This document shows positions 22,996 to 32,620 of a DNA stretch of 64,000 nt, in pieces. Source of the DNA: an uncultured Roseburia sp. (GTDB lineage: Bacteria > Bacillota > Clostridia > Lachnospirales > Lachnospiraceae); assembly GCA_934317215.1 (NCBI GenBank), contig CAKREH010000012.1, positions 1 to 64,000 of the forward strand, read 5' to 3'. The position numbers and the translations under genes are program-made. The notes beneath the pieces were generated by a model, which worked only from the letters and a program-made list of their open reading frames with translations, was not told where the DNA came from and ran no database searches. The number at the start of each line of letters is the position of its first letter. The first letter of the stretch is position 1.

Positions 22996-23817
22996 TCATA
23001 AGATGTCAGTGTCAAACGCACAGACAGCCTCAAGCACACTGCCTGCGATACAGCGCGCTTTATCCGAAATGGTAAAACAGTTCGAAAGTTCACTTTTGCG
23101 CGGATCAATGTCTGCGATCTTAAAGCCTTTTGTGACCGGATATCCATCACGGATCAGTCCGCGGATAATACCGGGGATTGTGGCAGTTACGGAATATCTG
23201 GCATTTTCATCCTCATTCATGATATACGCAATTTCCTCGCCCTGTTCCACAATATCACCGATCTTATGCACATTATAAAGAATCCCTTTTTCACCCGCAT
23301 GGATCACACGCTCTGCTGCATAGCCTCCAATATTGCCTGGGATTCCGGTATTTGGAATGGCTGATCCCTCACGGATAATCCGGCCAAGATTGTGCCCACG
23401 CATCGTCTCAATGACAATATCAACATCCTCTCCCGCCGTAAATCCGGGGCCAAGTCCTACCGTAAGTGCTGCCATATTGCGCGTTGTTCCGAGATTTTTC
23501 TTTGCAAGGATTGCATCAACAACCACATCGGGCTTTAATGCTGCAATGGCTGCTCCGTCCGGATCTACCAGTAACGGAACTTTTCCAGCGCCGATCACTT
23601 TTTCTGCTTCTGTAGCATCTTTGATCAAAACAGCCTCCATGCCTTCTACCGTGGCACTGCCTTCATAAACCGCTTCACAGACAGCTACCTGCCTGCGGAT
23701 CGCTGCCGGATATTCCGCTTCAAGTACCAGAACCGTAAATCCTGCCGACCAGAGTCTGTGGATGGTTCCGGTGGCAAGATCGCCACCGCCTCTTACTATA
23801 ATGAATGGTTTCTTCAA
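22996..23817 (-). CDS. yqeB: YqeB-family protein, selenium-dependent molybdenum hydroxylase system
   Basis: 273 residues. It matches the YqeB/EF2563 family: N-terminal IIVRGGGDLATGTIHRLW, a Rossmann-like half, then VDAILAKKNLG, TVGLGPGFTAGEDVD, ETMRGHNLGR and a C-terminal barrel-like part. This family is a genomic marker of selenium-dependent molybdenum hydroxylases and is thought to act in maturing the Se-containing cofactor; the biochemical reaction is not established. It links the molybdenum block here to the SelD/YedF block downstream. Confidence 0.9.
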   Translation of the reverse strand: MKKPFIIVRGGGDLATGTIHRLWSAGFTVLVLEAEYPAAIRRQVAVCEAVYEGSATVEGMEAVLIKDATEAEKVIGAGKVPLLVDPDGAAIAALKPDVVVDAILAKKNLGTTRNMAALTVGLGPGFTAGEDVDIVIETMRGHNLGRIIREGSAIPNTGIPGNIGGYAAERVIHAGEKGILYNVHKIGDIVEQGEEIAYIMNEDENARYSVTATIPGIIRGLIRDGYPVTKGFKIADIDPRKSELSNCFTISDKARCIAGSVLEAVCAFDTDIL

Positions 23818-23863
23818 TATTTCTCATCTGCCTTTCAGACAATTATCATTAAGAAAAAAGAAA

Positions 23864-23892
23864 ACCAATGTGGGGACTCTACCCACATTGGT
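23864..23892 (-). terminator. Terminator after the P-II gene
   Basis: A perfect 11-bp stem ACCAATGTGGG/CCCACATTGGT with a small loop, then a U-rich stretch on the minus-strand RNA (TTTTCTTTTTTCTT). It closes the long purine-cluster transcript and separates it from yqeB. Confidence 0.85.
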
Positions 23893-23975
23893 CATCTTTC
23901 ATTCAGCTTACACATTGCTATCTTTTATAAGAATAACCATACTTATAATTTTTGTCAAGTCAATACTGACGTATT

Positions 23976-24314
23976 TTATAGTGCATCACCACCATGCTCA
24001 CCAGTTCTGATTCTGACCGCATCTTCTACGTCATAAATAAAAATCTTACCATCGCCAAAGTTTCCTGTCTGGATCTCCTTTACAACCTCGTCCACGATCG
24101 CCGGTGCCTGTTCATCCGTTACAACGGTTTCTACTTTAATCTTTGGCAGCAGATTAACAGAAAACTCATACTGTCTGGTCGATCTAAGATTTCCTTTTTG
24201 ATTACCACATCCCATAATATTTGCAATATTCATACCATTTACATCACTTTTGTTTAAAATTTCTTTTAACTCTTCTAGTTTTTCCGGTCTGATAATCACT
24301 TCTAACTTCTTCAT
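23976..24314 (-). CDS. P-II family nitrogen-regulatory protein
   Basis: 112 residues, started by ATG with AAGGAGG upstream. It has the GlnB fold: MKKLEVIIRPEKLEELKEIL, the T-loop entry G-C-G-N-Q-K-G, a central K-V-E-T-V-V and the C-terminal GDGKIFIYDVEDAVRIRTGE motif that binds ATP/ADP and 2-oxoglutarate. The T-loop Tyr uridylylated in enterobacteria is not in place (R-S-T-R-Q-Y instead of E-L-Y-R-G), so regulation by uridylylation is unlikely. It is the last gene of the purine cluster, 13 nt after the hydantoinase gene, and may tune uptake or catabolism to nitrogen status. Confidence 0.9.
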   Translation of the reverse strand: MKKLEVIIRPEKLEELKEILNKSDVNGMNIANIMGCGNQKGNLRSTRQYEFSVNLLPKIKVETVVTDEQAPAIVDEVVKEIQTGNFGDGKIFIYDVEDAVRIRTGEHGGDAL

Positions 24315-24327
24315 ATTCAGTTCCTCC

Positions 24328-25725
24328 TTATATTTTCATTATTGTGTTTTTTTTATATGATATGGATGTTCTTTTTACAAACTGTCCTTCACCTGGGACT
24401 CCCACATATTCCCCCTGATTCATAATCAAATGTCCCCTCAGATAAGTCTGGACAGGATATCCATGATATTCAAATCCATCCCAGATACTGTGATCGCAGG
24501 CTGTATGCATTGTTTCTTTCCCGCCAGTCACCACTTTTTGGGGATCATAAATCACAATATCTGCATCTTTTCCAATTTCAAGACTTCCCTTTGTCGTACA
24601 TCCAAAAATTTTTGCCGGATTTTCACAACATACTTCTACCGCCTTGCAATAACTTATTTTTCCATCACTTGCAGCAGACAACATATAAGGATAACGGTTC
24701 TCTATCCCACCACAACCATTTGGTATCTTGGTAAAATCATTTTTTCCCCAGTTTTTTTCTTCTATTTTAAATGGGCAATGATCCGTTGCTATTGTATCTA
24801 CATCTCCATTCTGTATCCCTTTCCATAAAGCCTGTCTGCTTTCTTCATTTTTTATGGGTGGTGAACATACAAATTTTACAGCATCTTTTCTTTTATAGAC
24901 TTCACTGTTAAATTCAAGATAATGTGGACATGTCTCTACAAAAACAGGATAACCTTTTCTTTTAGCATCCGCTGCTGCTAAAAGTCCTTCCTTATTATCC
25001 ATGTGTACAATATAAATAGGAACATTCAGATTTTCCGCCAGATGGATAGCCGCTATATCCGCCTGGGCTGCTGCATACTCCGGTCTGCTTTGATAATGAT
25101 ACCAAGGCGTCATCTTCCCTTCTCTTTTATATTTTGCGATCAGGTAATCAATGATTCCCTCGTTTTCCGCATGTAAAGTCATCATACCTCCTGCATCGGC
25201 AGCAGCCGTCATAATTTTCGGCATCTGTTCCTCATCAATCATCAACCCTTCTTCTCTATATACCGTATAACACTTAAACGTATTGACACCGTATTTTACA
25301 ACATCCTGAAATTCCTGTAACACACTATCATCCTCAAACAGATCTGTCACGATACAATGCAGGCTGTAATCAATACAGGCATTTCCATCATATGCCTTTT
25401 TTTTTCTTTCTAACGCTTCCACTAAATGCATTCCATGCTCCTGAGTTGCGAAATCAAACATCATTGTTACCCCGCCACAGGCAGCAGCACGCGATCCGGT
25501 CAATTCGCTGTCACTAGATACTGTTCCACCAAAAGGATCTGACATATGGGTATGCATATCAATTGCCCCAGGAAGTACATATTTACCTGTAGCATCCACC
25601 ACTTCTTTCCCTGCTGTTTCCAGATTTTTACCTATGGTTGTAATTTTCCCGTCACGCACCTCAAGATCTGCTTTATACATAGAACCTGCTGTTACAAGTA
25701 TTCCATTTTTAATGATGAAATTCAT
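24328..25725 (-). CDS. hydA: Dihydropyrimidinase/hydantoinase
   Basis: 465 residues from ATG 25725, 7 nt after AAAGGGG. Cyclic amidohydrolase with the metal motif DMHTHMSDPFGG, a carbamylated-Lys region around FKCYTVYREEG, and further ligands in TLHAENEG, YIVHMDN and ATDHCPF. Family members open dihydropyrimidine or hydantoin rings; the E. coli homologue HyuA belongs to the ygeWXY-hyuA-ssnA-xdhD locus. The neighbours (PreA, SsnA, YgeX, YgeY and the molybdenum hydroxylase) argue for a ring-opening step in purine/urate breakdown rather than uracil use alone. Confidence 0.92.
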   Translation of the reverse strand: MNFIIKNGILVTAGSMYKADLEVRDGKITTIGKNLETAGKEVVDATGKYVLPGAIDMHTHMSDPFGGTVSSDSELTGSRAAACGGVTMMFDFATQEHGMHLVEALERKKKAYDGNACIDYSLHCIVTDLFEDDSVLQEFQDVVKYGVNTFKCYTVYREEGLMIDEEQMPKIMTAAADAGGMMTLHAENEGIIDYLIAKYKREGKMTPWYHYQSRPEYAAAQADIAAIHLAENLNVPIYIVHMDNKEGLLAAADAKRKGYPVFVETCPHYLEFNSEVYKRKDAVKFVCSPPIKNEESRQALWKGIQNGDVDTIATDHCPFKIEEKNWGKNDFTKIPNGCGGIENRYPYMLSAASDGKISYCKAVEVCCENPAKIFGCTTKGSLEIGKDADIVIYDPQKVVTGGKETMHTACDHSIWDGFEYHGYPVQTYLRGHLIMNQGEYVGVPGEGQFVKRTSISYKKNTIMKI

Positions 25726-25739
25726 ATGCATTCCCCTTT

Positions 25740-26930
25740 CTACACCGGAATCATTTCAATACACTGAAATGGACATACTGTTTTGCATACACCACATCCA
25801 AAACATTTATTCCGTTCTAAATAAGGTGTACCTTCACTATCTGGTGTCAATGCGCCAAAACCACAATCCTGACATGCTGTAATACATGCCCCACATTTTT
25901 TACATTTCCTGAAGTCTGTCTTGTTGACAGCCTTCCATTCACGTGAAAGTTCTGGTTGTGACACTACCGTAGGCAGCGCTATTCCCATAATCTGTGAAAC
26001 ATCTGTATATCTTTTTTGGTCAAGATAATCTGATAATCCCTTGCACAAACCACGAATCATACCATATCCATACCGGCTGATCGCTGTACAGATTTCTACG
26101 ATCTGACACCCTAACATCATAAATTCTATTGCATCAGCGTAATTACTGATTCCACCAACTCCACCAATTGGAATATGTACTTCTTTTGCTATCTGCACTA
26201 TACAACCTAATGCAATCGGTTTTATCGCCGGTCCTGAGAGTCCTCCTAATGCTGCCTTACCATCTACATTCAGCTTAGGTTTACCTGTTTCTATATCAAT
26301 TCCAATAAAACTTCTGACTGTATCTATGGCACAGATACTATCCGCGCCTCCCTGCTCTGCCGCTTTAGCAACTGCTGCTATATCTGTCACATTAGGCGAA
26401 AGTTTTACTATGATCGGTGTCTGTTTTTGAATATGTTTTTTGATATTTTTAGTAAATTGTTCCAAAAGCTGCGGATCTGCCGCAGGTATTTTCCCTGACG
26501 CGTCTCCCTGCGGACAGGAGACACTGCACTCGATCATATCTGCACCCGCTGATTCCACTGCCTGTACAATTGTACGCCATTCATCTTCTGTGCCTGCCAT
26601 AACACTGGCAATCACTATCCTGTCAGGATAATTTTTTTTCAGATATATAATTTCATCACACAGCTCTTTTAACGAAAGCTGTGTGCATAAGTCGTAATTA
26701 TAGAAAGCCATCTGCTTTCTTCCCATAAAATCCAAAGCCCCCATATTGGGCTCTGCAAGTTTACGCTGTTTGCCCTCCGGCTCTATTGTTTTCAATACAG
26801 CACCACCCCAGCCTGCCTGAAATGCTCTTTCTACTTTCTCCAAGGAATCTGAAGATGGAGATGCTGCTATTACAAACGGATTTATAAATTTTTTTCCACA
26901 AAATGATACACTGATATCTGCCATAGTCAT
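25740..26930 (-). CDS. preA: PreA-like dihydropyrimidine dehydrogenase subunit with two [4Fe-4S] motifs
   Basis: 396 residues. Residues 5-320 form an FMN-dependent dihydroorotate-dehydrogenase-type barrel (NPFVIAASPSSDS, ASVMAGTEDEW, IECSVSCPQGD, IGGVGGISNYADAIEFM). The C-terminus carries CKKCGACITACQDC and CFGCGVCKTVCPFQC, two ferredoxin-type clusters, as in PreA. The usual partner PreT (NADH-flavoprotein) is not adjacent, so electrons may come from ferredoxin or a distant gene. It lies 14 nt before hydA, so the pair could reduce and then open a pyrimidine-like or purine-derived ring. Confidence 0.9.
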   Translation of the reverse strand: MTMADISVSFCGKKFINPFVIAASPSSDSLEKVERAFQAGWGGAVLKTIEPEGKQRKLAEPNMGALDFMGRKQMAFYNYDLCTQLSLKELCDEIIYLKKNYPDRIVIASVMAGTEDEWRTIVQAVESAGADMIECSVSCPQGDASGKIPAADPQLLEQFTKNIKKHIQKQTPIIVKLSPNVTDIAAVAKAAEQGGADSICAIDTVRSFIGIDIETGKPKLNVDGKAALGGLSGPAIKPIALGCIVQIAKEVHIPIGGVGGISNYADAIEFMMLGCQIVEICTAISRYGYGMIRGLCKGLSDYLDQKRYTDVSQIMGIALPTVVSQPELSREWKAVNKTDFRKCKKCGACITACQDCGFGALTPDSEGTPYLERNKCFGCGVCKTVCPFQCIEMIPV

Positions 26931-26941
26931 TCACCATTTTT

Positions 26942-26980
26942 ATGTATGCCAGAATCCACACGCCGGATTCCGGCATACAT
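26942..26980 (-). terminator. Hairpin between the BMP gene and preA
   Basis: A 16-bp stem with one mismatch (ATGTATGCC-x-GAATCC with its complement) and a 7-nt loop, followed by a short A/T stretch (TAAAAAT) on the minus strand. Its position after a solute-binding-protein gene suggests a partial terminator or mRNA-stabilising hairpin that keeps binding-protein expression high. Confidence 0.65.
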
Positions 26981-27024
26981 TTTTTATTTGTCAAGCAATT
27001 ATTATTTTTTAACTGATTATCTTC

Positions 27025-28143
27025 TTATTTATTTTCTTCTACTTTTTCTACTACAAGTTCACCCGAAACAATTTTATCTTTTGCATCGTTTACTGCATTA
27101 ACAACATCCTGCGGTACGAAATCAGAAAAATCAGTTACATATACAACACCTTCTGCAATACCTGGCTCCCAGTTAATACCGTCACTTCCAAAGGAACCAT
27201 CCTCAATCTTAGATGCCTGCAATTTGATAACCTGTGCTGTATCAGTAACACAACATGTAATAATCTGTTCCGGAGCCAGCTCAGCCTGATCAGAACCATA
27301 ACCAATAACGTATGCACCTGCATCTTTACATGCTTCAATCACACCAAGTCCGGTTGTATCGCATGTATGCATGATAACGTCAGCTCCCTGTTCCAGCAAT
27401 GCCTGTGCAGATTCTTTTCCTAATGCAGAATCATCAAAAGTACCTGCCATAATCGGAATTACGGTAATATCTGGATTTACAGATTCCGCACCTGCAATAT
27501 AACCATATTTATCTGCAATCTGGCTAGGTTGTTCAATACCTCCTACAAAACCGATCACACCACTCTGGCTCATCATGGCTGCTGCAATACCACTCAAGTA
27601 AGCAGCCTCATATTCTTTTCCATAGAAAAACCCAACATTTGAAGTAGGATTCTGTTCATCAGGACATTTATTTGTAACAAAGAAATAAGTATCCGGATAA
27701 TCAGCACCAACTACACATGCTGCATCAGCAAACTGACCTCCATGTGCAAAGATCAAATCATATCCCTGATCTGCATATGTTCTCAAGGTTGTTTCGACAT
27801 CAGAAACCGCAACAGATTCTGTATATGCAACCTCATATCCCTGATCCTGATAATCCATCAAAGCATCATACGCAAGTGTATTCCATGACTGATCTGTGAT
27901 GACTCCCGGCAAAACCATGGCAATCTTTAATTTTCCACCAGCATTATCCGCTGTTTCTTCCACTGCTGCATCCATTGCTTCAGTTACTCCTGTCTCTGCA
28001 GCATCTGCTTCAGCCGTATCTGATTTTGCTGAATTTGCACTTCCTGCACTGCTGCTAGATGTATTTCCACAACCAAACATTCCCAGCGCCATTGTTGCTG
28101 TCATCACTACTGTAATCATTTTTCGGATTGCATTTTTCTTCAT
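27025..28143 (-). CDS. BMP-family ABC transporter substrate-binding lipoprotein
   Basis: 372 residues from ATG 28143 (MKKNAIRKMITVVM), shortly after GGAGGA. A lipoprotein signal ends at GMFGCGNT, then an acidic Ala/Glu/Ser-rich linker (25-70) and a basic-membrane-protein domain (KIAMVLPGVITDQSWN, AHGGQFADAAC, GFVGGIEQP, HTCDTTGLGVIEACK, GYGSDQAEL). BMP proteins such as PnrA and BmpA/NupN bind nucleosides or purines; here the likely ligand is a purine or purine breakdown product such as urate or xanthine. It belongs with the ATPase and two permeases upstream. Confidence 0.92.
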   Translation of the reverse strand: MKKNAIRKMITVVMTATMALGMFGCGNTSSSSAGSANSAKSDTAEADAAETGVTEAMDAAVEETADNAGGKLKIAMVLPGVITDQSWNTLAYDALMDYQDQGYEVAYTESVAVSDVETTLRTYADQGYDLIFAHGGQFADAACVVGADYPDTYFFVTNKCPDEQNPTSNVGFFYGKEYEAAYLSGIAAAMMSQSGVIGFVGGIEQPSQIADKYGYIAGAESVNPDITVIPIMAGTFDDSALGKESAQALLEQGADVIMHTCDTTGLGVIEACKDAGAYVIGYGSDQAELAPEQIITCCVTDTAQVIKLQASKIEDGSFGSDGINWEPGIAEGVVYVTDFSDFVPQDVVNAVNDAKDKIVSGELVVEKVEENK

Positions 28144-28190
28144 AAAATTCTCCTCCTTCATCTGCCAATCATTTTATATAAAAATAATAA

Positions 28191-28958
28191 TTACTTTCCT
28201 GAATATAATTTATCTGCTACTGCATCAAATGCCTCTGCAAATGCTTCTGCCATTTGTTGTATATGCTCTTTTCCAGCTTGTTCATTCGCAAGTTCCGGCG
28301 CTCCGCAGACTCCATCCACTCCTACATCTTCTGCCAGCCACGCTTCCGATATACAAGCTTTATAGTTAAGCATTCCAAACCATTTTTCTTTGGATGTTGT
28401 ACACTCTTTTTTTATTTTATTAATTCTGACATAATCATTACCCAACGCCATAAGAACGCCTGTTTCCACAGCACCTGCATGGACTTCTTCTTCAGGTGCT
28501 CCTAATTTCTGCTCTGACAGAAAGTTATGCACACAATATGTATGCATTCCCTCTACCCGAAGTTCTCTTGCTGCAATTTCCATTACATGTTCATTGCCTC
28601 CATGTCCTGATGTAATGATCAGATTCTGTATTCCGGCACGCATTAGATTTTCACCAATCGTATTGATAAGCTCTATAACCACTGTCGGCTTCAAAGTAAT
28701 CGTCCCTGGGAAATGACTATGTTCAATGCTGCAGGAATACGGCATCATTGGCAATACAAGATAATTCACATCCGCTTTTACCAGTTTCATAGCCTCCATT
28801 AAATAAGCTGTCCCGCAAAAACAGTCTGTGCCCACTGGTAAATGTGGTCCGTGTTGTTCGATTGCTCCAATGTTTAAAATAGCTATTGTCTTTTCTTTCC
28901 CAAATTTTTGAATTTCTTCCGCTGTACATTTTTCATATTGATATACCGCCATCTTCAT
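28191..28958 (-). CDS. Creatininase-family amidohydrolase
   Basis: 255 residues. The creatininase fold is shown by GAIEQHGPHLPVGTD (metal-binding Glu, His and Asp), S-G-H-G-G-N and HAGAVETGVLM. The family includes creatininase, FAPy deformylases and enzymes that open lactam or cyclic amide rings, mostly with Zn or Fe/Mn pairs. It lies between the permease genes and the BMP gene inside the purine transporter operon, so a ring-opening or deamidation step on an imported purine derivative is likely. It is not part of the E. coli urate locus. Confidence 0.88.
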   Translation of the reverse strand: MKMAVYQYEKCTAEEIQKFGKEKTIAILNIGAIEQHGPHLPVGTDCFCGTAYLMEAMKLVKADVNYLVLPMMPYSCSIEHSHFPGTITLKPTVVIELINTIGENLMRAGIQNLIITSGHGGNEHVMEIAARELRVEGMHTYCVHNFLSEQKLGAPEEEVHAGAVETGVLMALGNDYVRINKIKKECTTSKEKWFGMLNYKACISEAWLAEDVGVDGVCGAPELANEQAGKEHIQQMAEAFAEAFDAVADKLYSGK

Positions 28959-28992
28959 CCATCCTTTCTTTTATCATGCTTATTGTTTTAAA

Positions 28993-29922
28993 TTATCTTG
29001 CTTCTTTTTCATATATCTGTCCAAGATTCTTAGGTGCTTTTGCACCACGCCCAAAAGCTACAAGGCTGACTAATGTTAATACATACGGAAGCATTAATAA
29101 AATCTGATACGGAATATCAATTCCATATGCCTGCAAACGCATTTGTAATCCCTGTGCTGCTCCAAAAATAAAGGATGCAACCAATGCTAATAAAGGATTC
29201 CAATGACACAACGCAGAAACCGCCATACCGATAAATCCACGCCCTGCACTGATATTTTCCGTAAATTTACCCATGATCGCTACAATCAGATATGATCCTG
29301 CTATTCCAGAAAGAAAACCTGCAATGGATAACGCTACGTAACGGAAACGCACAACGTTAATACCACATGACTGTGCTGCTTTGGGATTTTCTCCTACGGC
29401 TCTTAGCTGTAGTCCCACTTTCATCTTATTCATAACAAACCATGAAACAAAAGCCACTATCAAAAGCAGATAATATAGAATTGTCTGATCAAAAAATACA
29501 GAACCTATAAAAGGAATTTTTGACAATCCAGGAATTGCAATACTGTCAATCGTATTGATACTTAAGGAACTTTGATTTCCATAGAGAGCCCTGTATAAGA
29601 AGCTGGTAAATCCTACCATAAATATATTTAATACGATTCCTACAACGGATTGATCCTGTTTTCTGGAAATAGCCAGATATCCAATGATGAGCGCAACCAA
29701 CATTCCTGAAACGCCTCCTGCTACTACTCCTAAAAGAGTTGATCCCGTTGAATATGCAACAACAAATGTTACAAAAGCACCCATTAACATTTCTGCTTCA
29801 CAGCCAATGTTCAACACACCAGCCTTTTCTGAGATAACTACACCAATACCTGCAAATGCAATAGGAATACCCATTCGAACAGCCGCCGAAAGTACTGAAA
29901 CAATAAATAATGACCACTCCAT
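28993..29922 (-). CDS. Nucleoside/purine ABC transporter permease 2
   Basis: 309 residues with eight to ten membrane segments, of the BmpC/NupQ (YufQ) type, with the conserved AGVLNIGCEAEMLMGAF block and GENPKAAQSCGINV loop that contacts the ATPase. Its start overlaps the stop of permease 1 by one base, a sign of translational coupling. Confidence 0.92.
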   Translation of the reverse strand: MEWSLFIVSVLSAAVRMGIPIAFAGIGVVISEKAGVLNIGCEAEMLMGAFVTFVVAYSTGSTLLGVVAGGVSGMLVALIIGYLAISRKQDQSVVGIVLNIFMVGFTSFLYRALYGNQSSLSINTIDSIAIPGLSKIPFIGSVFFDQTILYYLLLIVAFVSWFVMNKMKVGLQLRAVGENPKAAQSCGINVVRFRYVALSIAGFLSGIAGSYLIVAIMGKFTENISAGRGFIGMAVSALCHWNPLLALVASFIFGAAQGLQMRLQAYGIDIPYQILLMLPYVLTLVSLVAFGRGAKAPKNLGQIYEKEAR

Positions 29923-31034
29923 TAATTTTCCTCCCTTCCAGTACCTGCCATCACAACTTTATTTGTTTTGAAAAATGACATTTTTAACTTACCAAGTTTT
30001 ATACTTAACCCAAACAGAATAAACAAAATCATAATGCCTTTAATAATTGCTACAAAAGTAACTGGCACTCCACACGTAATCTGCATTACATTTGCTCCCG
30101 TAGACAACCATGCAAAAAACAATGCTGCAATTACAATTCCAACTGGATGTAACATACCTAGCAATGATACCAAAACAGCATTAAATCCAAAATCATTCGA
30201 TAACCCTTCCAATAATCTGTATTTCTGACTGCTGACTTCAATAGCACCTGCCAATCCTCCAAAAACACCACTGATAGACATTACGATCATATAATATTTA
30301 ACTGGATTAATACCGCTGTATCTTGCTGCTTTAATACCTCCTCCAACCGTTTTGATATTAAAACCAAATTTTGTTTTGTACATTAATAACCAATAGAATA
30401 TCGCACATATAATTGCTATCAGAATTGCCCAACTCGCTGTTGTTCCCTGAAATAACCTGGATATCTTCATTACTTCCGGCACCTCTGCTGTCTGGGCTAT
30501 TGTACTTCCCTCAGATTTCAGCGGACCATTTACCAGATAACTGATAAAATACTGAATGATATAATTCATCATTAATGTGGTAATAATTTCACTCACTTTA
30601 AAATAAGCACGAAATACTCCTGCAATTGCTGATGTCAACGCTCCAAATAACATAGCGGTCAAAATACCAAGCACCAGTGAAAATCTTCCCATTTTATCAC
30701 CAATCGTCATCGCAACCAGTACATATCCCAACGCTCCCATATAAAACTGGCTGTCGCCTCCTAAATTGGAAAGACCACATTTAGTTGCAATGGCAACTCC
30801 CACTCCAATAATCATAAGTGGGGTTGCTTCTTTGATTACCTGTCCCATATTGCCGATAGATTTAACTGGTGAAAACAATAATTGCCCATATACTTCCATA
30901 GGGTTTTTCTGCTGTATCAACAAAAATATTGCTCCAACAAGTAATGCTCCAATAATACTTGCCAGGATAATCAGTCCTTTTTGCCAAAAATCTGATTTCT
31001 TACTCGTTTTTTCTTTTTCCATAGTTCTATCCAA
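29922..31034 (-). CDS. Nucleoside/purine ABC transporter permease 1
   Basis: 370 residues, about nine membrane segments, of the BmpB/NupP (YufP) type. The EAA-like loop is GGGIKAARYSGINPVKYY; N-L-G-G-D-S-Q-F-Y-M-G matches the conserved block of the partner permease. It starts 6 nt after the ATPase gene. Confidence 0.92.
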   Translation of the reverse strand: MDRTMEKEKTSKKSDFWQKGLIILASIIGALLVGAIFLLIQQKNPMEVYGQLLFSPVKSIGNMGQVIKEATPLMIIGVGVAIATKCGLSNLGGDSQFYMGALGYVLVAMTIGDKMGRFSLVLGILTAMLFGALTSAIAGVFRAYFKVSEIITTLMMNYIIQYFISYLVNGPLKSEGSTIAQTAEVPEVMKISRLFQGTTASWAILIAIICAIFYWLLMYKTKFGFNIKTVGGGIKAARYSGINPVKYYMIVMSISGVFGGLAGAIEVSSQKYRLLEGLSNDFGFNAVLVSLLGMLHPVGIVIAALFFAWLSTGANVMQITCGVPVTFVAIIKGIMILFILFGLSIKLGKLKMSFFKTNKVVMAGTGREEN

Positions 31035-31040
31035 TCCTTT

Positions 31041-32594
31041 CTACTCTGCCATTCGGACTGTCTCTTGATTGTTTTCTTTGATACCAAGCATCAGACTTCC
31101 AACTTCCTGTACAGTAGTCTCATCCGGTCTTACTTCACCCATGATCTTTCCCTTATACATTACGATAAGCCTGTCTGCAAGATAAAATAATTCTTCCAGA
31201 TCACCAGATATCAAAAGCACACCCATTCCTTTATCCCGCGCTTGTAAAATATTAGTCCGGATAAACCATGACGCCATAACATCTACTCCTCTGGTTGGAT
31301 AAGAACATACCAATGCATCTGGATTTTTTGATAACTCCCTTGCCAGAATAAATTTCTGAAGATTACCACCTGATAAGTTTCCTGTGATATCAGCGATTCC
31401 TCTCGCTCTTACATCAAAATTTCCCATTCCATCCGCAGTATCGTGTTTTATTTGTTTATAGTTCAGCAGTCCAATTTTTCTAGGATATTCTTTCCGGCGA
31501 AGCAGCCAGTTATCATATAACGGAAATGTTTTTACCGTACCAACAGCATTACGGTCTGCCGGTACATATGCTACATTGTGATCAATAAACTGATCTGTAT
31601 GATTTGCCTCTACTTTTTGTCCGTTCAGTAAAATTTCTCCTTTTGTGATTTTTCGAAGACCTGCTGCTACCTCAGCCAATTCTGCCTGACCATTACCTTC
31701 CACACCTGCGATTCCGACTATTTCACCTCTATGAATCTGAAGATCAATACTTCCAAGTGTTTTAACTTCCCTGTCATCAACTGCTTCCACATTTTTCAGA
31801 TCAATTAACGGTGCGCTGCCGTCATCTTCAATTGTCACTCTGACTGCCGCTGAAGGAGCTGTAACTTCTTCTCCTACCATCATATTAATGATTTTCTGTT
31901 TATCCGCATCTGCTGTCATCATATGCCCGACCACAGCTCCATGGCTTAATACTGTTATCCTCTGGCTGATTTTTAATACCTCATCCAGTTTATGACTGAT
32001 AAACACGACGCTTTTTCCATGTGCGATCAAAGCATTGATTGTTTCAAATAACATATCGCATTCCTGAGGAGCAAGTACTGCTGTCGGCTCGTCTAAGATC
32101 AGAAGCTCTGCTCCTGTATAAAGCAATTTCAGGATTTCAAGTCTTTGCTGCATCCCGACTGTCAATTTATCTACTGTACAATGGGTATCCACCTGCAAAC
32201 CGAACTGATTGCCGATCTCTTCCAGTTTTTTTTCAATTTCTTTTTGTTTTACCAGACTAAATGCTTTTTCATGCCCCATCAGGAAAGCATTTTCTGCTGA
32301 AGTAAAAACGTCCACTAACATATAATGCTGATGAACCATTCCGATTCCAAGCCTTAATGCATCTTTCGAAGACCGGATATTTACTTTCTGTCCCTTTACT
32401 TTGATTTCGCCATCATCCGGATGATACAGTCCATAGATGATATTCATCAAAGTACTTTTCCCTGCACCGTTTTCTCCCAGCAATGCATGTACTTCCCCAG
32501 CATGAATTGTCAGATCTATATGGTCATTTGCAACAAAGTTTCCAAATCTCTTTGTGATTCCTTTCAATTCCAATAATGGTGTCTGCTCTGCCAT
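31041..32594 (-). CDS. Nucleoside/purine ABC transporter ATPase, two-domain
   Basis: 517 residues from ATG 32594, with AAAGGAGAG 7 nt upstream. Two fused ATPase domains as in YufO/NupO and RbsA: the first has Walker A GENGAGKS, signature LTVGMQQRLE and Walker B LLILDEPTAVL; the second has the degenerate Walker A GVEGNGQAE and the signature LSGGNLQKF. The second site therefore lacks the usual Lys, as is normal for this family. It heads the transporter operon behind a leader with a terminator-like hairpin and a likely operator. Confidence 0.93.
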   Translation of the reverse strand: MAEQTPLLELKGITKRFGNFVANDHIDLTIHAGEVHALLGENGAGKSTLMNIIYGLYHPDDGEIKVKGQKVNIRSSKDALRLGIGMVHQHYMLVDVFTSAENAFLMGHEKAFSLVKQKEIEKKLEEIGNQFGLQVDTHCTVDKLTVGMQQRLEILKLLYTGAELLILDEPTAVLAPQECDMLFETINALIAHGKSVVFISHKLDEVLKISQRITVLSHGAVVGHMMTADADKQKIINMMVGEEVTAPSAAVRVTIEDDGSAPLIDLKNVEAVDDREVKTLGSIDLQIHRGEIVGIAGVEGNGQAELAEVAAGLRKITKGEILLNGQKVEANHTDQFIDHNVAYVPADRNAVGTVKTFPLYDNWLLRRKEYPRKIGLLNYKQIKHDTADGMGNFDVRARGIADITGNLSGGNLQKFILARELSKNPDALVCSYPTRGVDVMASWFIRTNILQARDKGMGVLLISGDLEELFYLADRLIVMYKGKIMGEVRPDETTVQEVGSLMLGIKENNQETVRMAE

Positions 32595-32620
32595 AATCTT
32601 CTCTCCTTTGAAAAACAAAA

